Shown in pieces: positions 58,501 through 64,000 of a stretch of 64,000 bases of DNA. The stretch spans positions 16,438,164 to 16,502,163 of the forward strand of contig CM049315.1 of the NCBI GenBank assembly GCA_026874595.1. The letters are read 5' to 3'. Source of the DNA: Sipunculus nudus (Eukaryota > Annelida > Sipuncula > Golfingiida > Sipunculidae). Each line of letters begins with the position of its first letter. The first letter of the stretch is position 1. A program made the translations under genes and the position numbers. The notes under the pieces are model-generated. The model was not told the origin of the DNA, searched no databases, and saw nothing but the letters and a program-made list of their open reading frames with translations.

Positions 58501-58935
58501 ATTTTAACTTATATTTTCACTTTTATATTACAAATTTATAACACTTGTAAATAAAAAAAATGAATCAGATAAAAACTATTAATAAAAAAAGTGGATATGC
58601 TAAAAAAATAGGCTTATATATAAACTTAAATGCATTATTCCTTTGAAAGTGAAATGAAGGTATTAGTCCATTCTGTCCACTTGCCTGTCCATCTGTAAAT
58701 TTTTCATATGCATCACAGTATCTCAAAACTTTTACTGTTTTTCTTCATGACAGTCTTGTCAGAGTATTAGTTTGCAATCATATATTGAGAACTTTACTAT
58801 AACCAAGTAGGAGGGCCCTTTCCTCTTAACTTCTCATATGCTTATATAAATATAAAACATTACAATAGAATATTTTTCATATTTTGCATTTGCAAAAATT
58901 TCAAACTTTTGTCATGACCCATGGGTCCTTTGTTT
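55565..58935 (+). mobile_element. TTTTTAGCTCAGCTGA-headed dispersed repeat, interrupted by array copy 3
   Basis: Starts TTTTTAGCTCAGCTGACTA followed by GTCCGTCGTCCGGCCGTCCG words. A tail of the same family (CATGACCCATGGGTCCTTTG) occurs at 58914-58933, and another tail (CAGCTGAGCGCCGTGACCC) follows at 59502. The AGCTCAGCTG head and CAGCTGAGC tail form short inverted ends. The tandem-array element at 56484-57959 is inserted within it. Confidence 0.45.
56484..57959 (-). mobile_element. tandem-array element, copy 3 (inverted)
   Basis: Reverse complement of copies 1 and 2: it begins TTGTATCCGCC and ends CGGGTATTCT-type sequence (as GACTACCCGTATTCTAGTT). The landmark ACTCATATCT recurs at 56871, 57151, 57431 and 57711, again exactly 280 bp. 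It carries a (CCG)n tract at ~56535. Lies in the proposed first visible intron of YIPF6. Confidence 0.75.
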
Positions 58936-59718
58936 ATATTCTGGATTCTCAACATCATTGTTTGGCTAAAACTGAATAAATACCAGACATGGTGCAAATA
59001 CTTTGCAAATGTATATGAATATGAATATGAATATGTACTCCATTATAAAATTTCTTGCATAAGAATGGGAATTCAGGTAAAAATGAAAGTATTTGAATAC
59101 CAGTGCAAATACTTTCAAAATGTATTCATGAATGCATATATTCTATAATATTATTTTAATAATTAGTTCAGTTAGATTTTATTAAAAAAATCATATGATT
59201 GTCTTATTATTTTTAATAAAAATTATATTGGCACAATATTTGTTATTAAATTTTAATAAATAGTTAAAATCTTTTATTATATGTGCTGCTTATAAGTTAT
59301 ATGGCCAAGTCAAAATCTGTGTGACAATAGCACTCCATTTGTTAATAAAATAAATGAAATCAATCCTCTTCCCTGTCTCCAAAAATACTATCAAAATCTT
59401 ACATAAGCTAAACACCAACAACTCATAATAAAGCTTATATTTATTACCACACAAAACCAGCATATGCCTGTTTCCCAAATCATATTTTTTATCCTATACA
59501 ACAGCTGAGCGCCGTGACCCATTGGTCCCTTGTTTTATATAATCAAATATAAGTTTATTTTCTGTTTTGAAAGGGCATCAATTGGCAAATTAATCAGTGA
59601 TAAAATGTAAATGTCTGTTATTGTATGACATGTTTTATCAGACTTAAAAATCAGTGTAATTGAAATGCTAATGGAGGGTCCACATATCTGTGTATGTACA
59701 TTTTACCTGATTGGTCAG

Positions 59719-61326
59719 AGACTAAATGACATTCCACTGGAGGGTGACATCACCGTTCCTGGAGCACCACCAGAAGATGACCAGGAACCTTCAACACTAG
59801 ATGAACCTATCAAAGAGACAATAGTAAGTGTGTAGTGTTACTGCTTAAAAATAAAGTAGGGCAGAGTGACCTACTTCACCTGATGTAGTAGGGCAGTGTG
59901 ACCTACTTCAACTATGTTGGTATTGACTATATATTCATTCAGTATTAAATGACTTACCTGTCTTTGGTAATACCATTACAGATATTGGTTTTAAATGTAT
60001 TGTTACACCTGCCTGATCAAGATATGTAAATAAACCATTCAGATGAGGGGTACACCTTAAGGTTCAAATATAGCATCATCACTGTAAAAAAAAGTTGCTG
60101 AAATCCATTTCCAACTAAATGTTCACTGAGGTCATGTAAATTAACCATTGCTTAATTTATCCACCATCTTTTTGGTATTTAGTTATTTTTATCCTTTTCA
60201 TTGTATGTTAACTCGTGACTGGAAATAGTACCATAATCTGATCATGAATACAGTCTTCAATATTTATTAGCCTTTACTAAATAATAGTGATAACTTTTCA
60301 AACTGTATTTCATGGAAACTAATTAGGTTTATTTTGGCAAATAAAAAGCCAGCCAGACTTACAGCCCTGCTGTTGTCTCAGATGATCGCTACTTGTCTAA
60401 CACTCAAACAAAGTGGTACAGTGAGACTGAGTCGTGCAAAACAGCATTACCTCTTGGTTCCTTGTCAGATCACTGCCATCATTCATGTTACTTGTTCATA
60501 ATACTTTACCTTATTGTAAGTCTACCAATTATCACTCTTAAGAAATCAGTCTGATTTATAATAACTTTGTAAGCAATATATTCTATTTTATTTGCACAGA
60601 TGAGAGATCTTAGAGCAGTTGGCAAGAAGTTCTTTCATGTGTTTTATCCAAAAGAAAGCAAGAGTTTGCTGAAAGATTGTAAGTATAATATCCCTGTTTT
60701 TACTTATCTGTTTAGCCTGTCTGTGTTCATGTATTTACAGGAAAGGGAGGCATTTTGTGAAAAATCAGTGAAATTAAGACAGTATCTGTAATAGTTTCAA
60801 GTAATACTTCGAAGACTGAAAAGTCTGTTTGACTGAATTAGTACTTTAGAAATTCATTTTGATGAATGATAGTTTGTAACTGTCCCCTTGAATACCAGTT
60901 ATTTGAACCTATTGCCAGCATTATATGAGAACTATACTAGTTATATTAGATCTTAGCCAAATGAAAGTGTTTCGTGCTTTGTTAATATTGTCTTGAATTT
61001 TCTTAAAAAAGTGGTAGATTTAGGGATGGTCATAATAAGAGATTTATATGGAGATTAAATTCAAAGATTTTTATGTTGTTTTATCATAGAAATCAGCTGA
61101 AAGTCAGGGAAAGTTAATGCAGTATTTTAGTGGGCTGCTTGCAGTCCTGGTTTATCATCACATTTGTATAATTACTTATATAATGGTCTATAATGATGTG
61201 TATTGAGTGTGAATTTGATTTCTTTACATGGGATACATGGGGTATTATGATGTGTATTGAGTGTTAATTAAATTTCTTTACAGGGGATTTGTGGGGGCCA
61301 TTGGTGCTTTGCGTCTTTCTTGCAAT
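59719..61326 (+). CDS. YIPF6: YIPF6, Yip1 domain family member 6 (5' exons, partial)
   Basis: Three phase-matched exons: 59719-59823 (RLNDIPLEGDITVPG ... PSTLDEPIKETI), 60600-60678 (MRDLRAVGKKFFHVFYPKES, SLLKD) and 61284-61326 (DLWGPLVLCVFLA, ending mid-codon at a GTAAGT donor). The stretch IPxEGxIT ... STLxExxxxTIMRDLxAVGKKFxHVxYPxxSxxLLxDWDLWGPLxLCV is the YIPF6 signature as I know it from vertebrates. YIPF6 is a multi-pass Golgi membrane protein of the Yip1 family acting in Golgi organisation and vesicle traffic. The window covers the cytosolic N-terminal part and the start of the first transmembrane helix. The other helices lie beyond 64000. The ATG at 60600 is an internal methionine, not the start. 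Confidence 0.88.
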
Positions 61327-61502
61327 GTAAGTTTTTTCCTATTCCACCATTGGTTATATCAAAAAGATCAATACAAGCATCCCACAGCCTCTGAGTATTG
61401 CACAACCACTTCACTATATTATTTCAATTTCAGTTACAAAATTTGAGTCTTTCATATTACAGTTATCAGTAAACCTATTGCAAAATCAGCAGGAACTGAT
61501 AA

Positions 61503-63916
61503 TTTTTAGCTCAGCTGACTTTCAGTCATGCTGGGCTATAGCGATGGGTCTTTGTCCATCGTCCTTCCGTCTGTCCGTCCAGCCGGCCGTCCGTCCGTTA
61601 GCAGGGCACAAATCGTAACTGTAGGGGCTAGGGCCATGAACCCTATGCAGTCTTAGAGGTTCTAAAAAGATCTCTTTGCAAACCTGAAATTAGGTCACTG
61701 CGACCTATATTCTCGAAGTTATGGGGTGTGTTTGCACCCCCCAGAAATAATTCTTTTAGCCAAAATTTTCATCCCAAACCTTCCATCTTTCACATACAGC
61801 TCACCTACCAAAAGGGGAAGAACCATAATTATTTTGAGGTCACAAGGTCAAAGGTCAAGGTCACAGAACCAACTTCTTTGAAAAGCCTGTGGATGCATTT
61901 TATGGCTAACCTTTCATCCCAATTCTTTGATCTTTCACATATAGCTCACCTACTAAGTCGGAGAAGAATCCTATAGATGTTGAGGTCACAACATCAAAGG
62001 TCAGGGTCACAGGATCCACTTCTTTGAAAAGGTTGTTGACACATTTCAAGCTAGACCTTTCATTCCAAACCTTTCAGCACTGATATCGCTTCTCTGCCAA
62101 CAGGGGAAAAGACCTGTTAATTTTGAGGTCAAAGTTCAAGTTCACAGCACCCTCTTCTTGCGTGGAGTCATTTTCAGGCAAACTTTTCAATCTGTACTTT
62201 CCTTCTGTCATATATGTCTTACCTACCAATAGGGGAAGAAGCCTATTGAAGTTGAGTTCAAAAGGTCAAAGGTCAAGGTCACAATATTGTTCTAAATGCT
62301 TGTGAACATATTTCAAGTGAAACTGTTCAACCCAAACCTTCATTCTTTCACATATGCCTTATCTATGCATCACTCAATGTGATTCAAACTTCATATTTAT
62401 GGGTCTTTTTGCATGAAGAAATAACTAATTGATTTTGAGGTCAGCTGGTCAGGAGGTTAAAGGTCTAAGTTATTCACTCATTGGTTGCCAAGTAATTACA
62501 CCCGGCCAGATGTAATTGGTTAGTAGTTTCCCATCATTTAGAAAGAATCCAGTTCATATGTGGGCAAAAGGCCAAGGTCATAGGTTAGGTCAACTTATTT
62601 TGTAGACCATCTCTATTTTTCTTGTATATATAAGCTTGCACTCCAGCTGGTACATGTCACCTTGTGGCTGTAATTGTGAGTGACACTGGTGACATATGAC
62701 TCCCTTTTGTATCAGGCTATTAAGTGATAAGGCTGAGTGATAAGTACCTTGTTACTGCATAACAAAACACTGTTGTTGGAATACTTCAGCCAGGAATTAA
62801 CACTATGAGAGTATAGTATTAAGGTTTAGCTACTGATTTATAAGATGATGGGAACATTTTGCAGTTTATTTTATGGAATCATAGCAATAAACTTAGTTTC
62901 CTAGATATCTGAATATTTTTATATAAATCACCACATATAAAAGCAAGTGTTTGTTCTCATAATATGTGGATGTGTACTTGATTTAGGATGGCTTTATTTT
63001 ATTACAAGACTCTTAGTCATGCTTTCTGCATTTCTTTTCTTTCAGGTTTTGCAGTTTCCCAACCCTGCTGACCCCATTGAAAAGCAGAGTGATAATAAAA
63101 AATATTGGACCTACACTTTTACATTTGCATATCTGTAAATCTGATATGAGCGCCTGAACATGCCTTTTGAATTATTTTTGACATTCATTACTGTAACATC
63201 ATTTGGAGAATTTGCCCCAAGTTTGGTCTCTTATTGGAGGATGTGTGATATCAAATGACAGACTTGTCAGAAATCCATTATGTCTGCCAGTTAGCCACCT
63301 TAGAAATCCTTTTTCAGTGCAGTTTCAGTAATTTTCCTTCAATTTTTGGTCCGATTTAGAGAATGGTTGTTGTCTGATTTCAGACCTGTCAGAAGTCCAA
63401 AATGGCCACCAGGCAACCATCTTTAAATTCCTTTTGATCATATTATCTCAAAATGGTAAAGTGAAGGCAGTCGGATGTATATTAATGTAATCTTGCAAAG
63501 GATTTCTTAATAAATATTATCATCATATATGAAAGTGCAGTACAGTTGGCTTGTATTGAATAAAAATTCATACAGAAGCACCTGTTTCTCAATAATTCTT
63601 GCATGGATTTCCTTGCGTTTTTGCTATATATTTTGATTTTATATTTGCCCTTTGTGGTGTTCCTTTTGAGACTGACAGGTATCAAGTAAGCTATGGGAAT
63701 AGTTCTGGATACCTTAACAATCATACATTTTCCTCAGACCATCAATTCACTGTGTTTTAACCAGACATAGGTGATATATATTTCTGTTGTCGTAGAAAAT
63801 TTCAACAAATTGGCAAATTGGTTCTTCAAAATTTGACTGGAAGTTGTGAATCTCAGCCCATGATGTCGCAGGTCATGCTTGGCAGCTGAGCGTCATGACC
63901 CATGGGTCACTTGTTC
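61503..63916 (+). mobile_element. TTTTTAGCTCAGCTGA-headed dispersed repeat with AGGTCA-rich tandem units
   Basis: Head TTTTTAGCTCAGCTGACTTT plus GTCCGTCC words. From 61745 to about 62400, four or five diverged ~145-150-bp units follow, each with TTTCACATATAGCTCACCTA-, GGGGAAGAA- and AGGTCAAAGGTCA-like segments. The tail is CAGCTGAGCGTCATGACCC ... CTTGTT at 63883-63916. It sits in an intron of YIPF6. No ORF of note. Confidence 0.6.
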
Positions 63917-64000
63917 ATTATATCTGTCTAGTCATTTCAAACATCAGTGATCACAGTTAAATGAATGTTATTGCCTTCGTCAATAGGGTATGTGTTGATT
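63917..64000. other. window end, YIPF6 intron
   Basis: No feature; the gene continues to the right. Confidence 0.3.

Noticed and set aside
63047-63138. Acceptor-like TTTCTTTCAG followed by VLQFPNPADPIEKQSDN as the next YIPF6 exon
   Set aside because: It lies inside the dispersed repeat, does not resemble YIPF6 after the first helix, and the phase required by the 61326 donor gives an unrelated frame.

Overview
This is a eukaryotic, AT-rich, intron- and repeat-rich window, most probably from a marine mollusc and plausibly a bivalve. The evidence is short exons with GT/AG borders in long introns, many (TA)n/(CA)n tracts, CR1/L2-like LINEs, foldback elements, and repeat families with GTCCGTCC-rich heads and 140-150 bp tandem monomers. 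The species cannot be fixed from sequence alone. There are no bacterial-style operons, tRNA or rRNA genes, or CRISPR arrays.

The main gene content is a small group of secreted or membrane lectin-like genes. (1) At 175-1226 (+) lies the 3' end of a gene with a PAN/apple-like cysteine-rich exon, a sushi (CCP) domain, a stalk, one transmembrane helix and a short tail. (2) At 4583-6428 (-) is a broken C-type lectin (CTLD) copy, with an 8-nt net deletion and two in-frame stops. (3) At 17811-24847 (-) is a PAN-CTLD secreted lectin gene of about 263 aa (gene B). (4) At 30191-30208 (-) is an orphan terminal exon of the same family. (5) At 35606-44050 (+) is a complete-looking six-exon PAN-CTLD lectin gene of 273 aa (gene A). 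Intact family members have a signal peptide exon, phase-1 domain exons, a CTLD split over two exons, and a tiny last coding exon reading V-L-P-x-[HY]-stop. The right end carries the 5' part of YIPF6 (+; exons at 59719, 60600 and 61284, perhaps with an upstream exon at 54764). YIPF6 is a Golgi Yip1-family membrane protein, and the gene runs past the window.

Mobile DNA fills most of the rest. A LINE at about 13.0-17.04 kb (+) has an SGNH-esterase ORF1 and an uninterrupted 995-codon endonuclease/reverse transcriptase ORF2. A LINE relic at about 40.0-43.5 kb has its 5' part inverted against its 3' end (twin-priming architecture) and a later insertion exactly at its YADD box; it sits in the last intron of gene A. 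A third LINE relic is at 47.86-49.5 kb. Three copies of a tandem-array element (10.8-12.95, 26.2-27.7 and 56.5-57.96 kb) share ends and a 280-bp monomer that carries the palindrome GGTGGCGCCACC twice. There are also TIR/MITE elements, two large foldbacks and many microsatellites.

The signals most worth a second look are the PAN-CTLD family with its conserved micro-exon, a minisatellite that appears to be a tandem amplification of a 3' splice site next to a putative YIPF6 exon, the palindromic 280-bp arrays, and repeats that carry nuclear-receptor-like half-sites.
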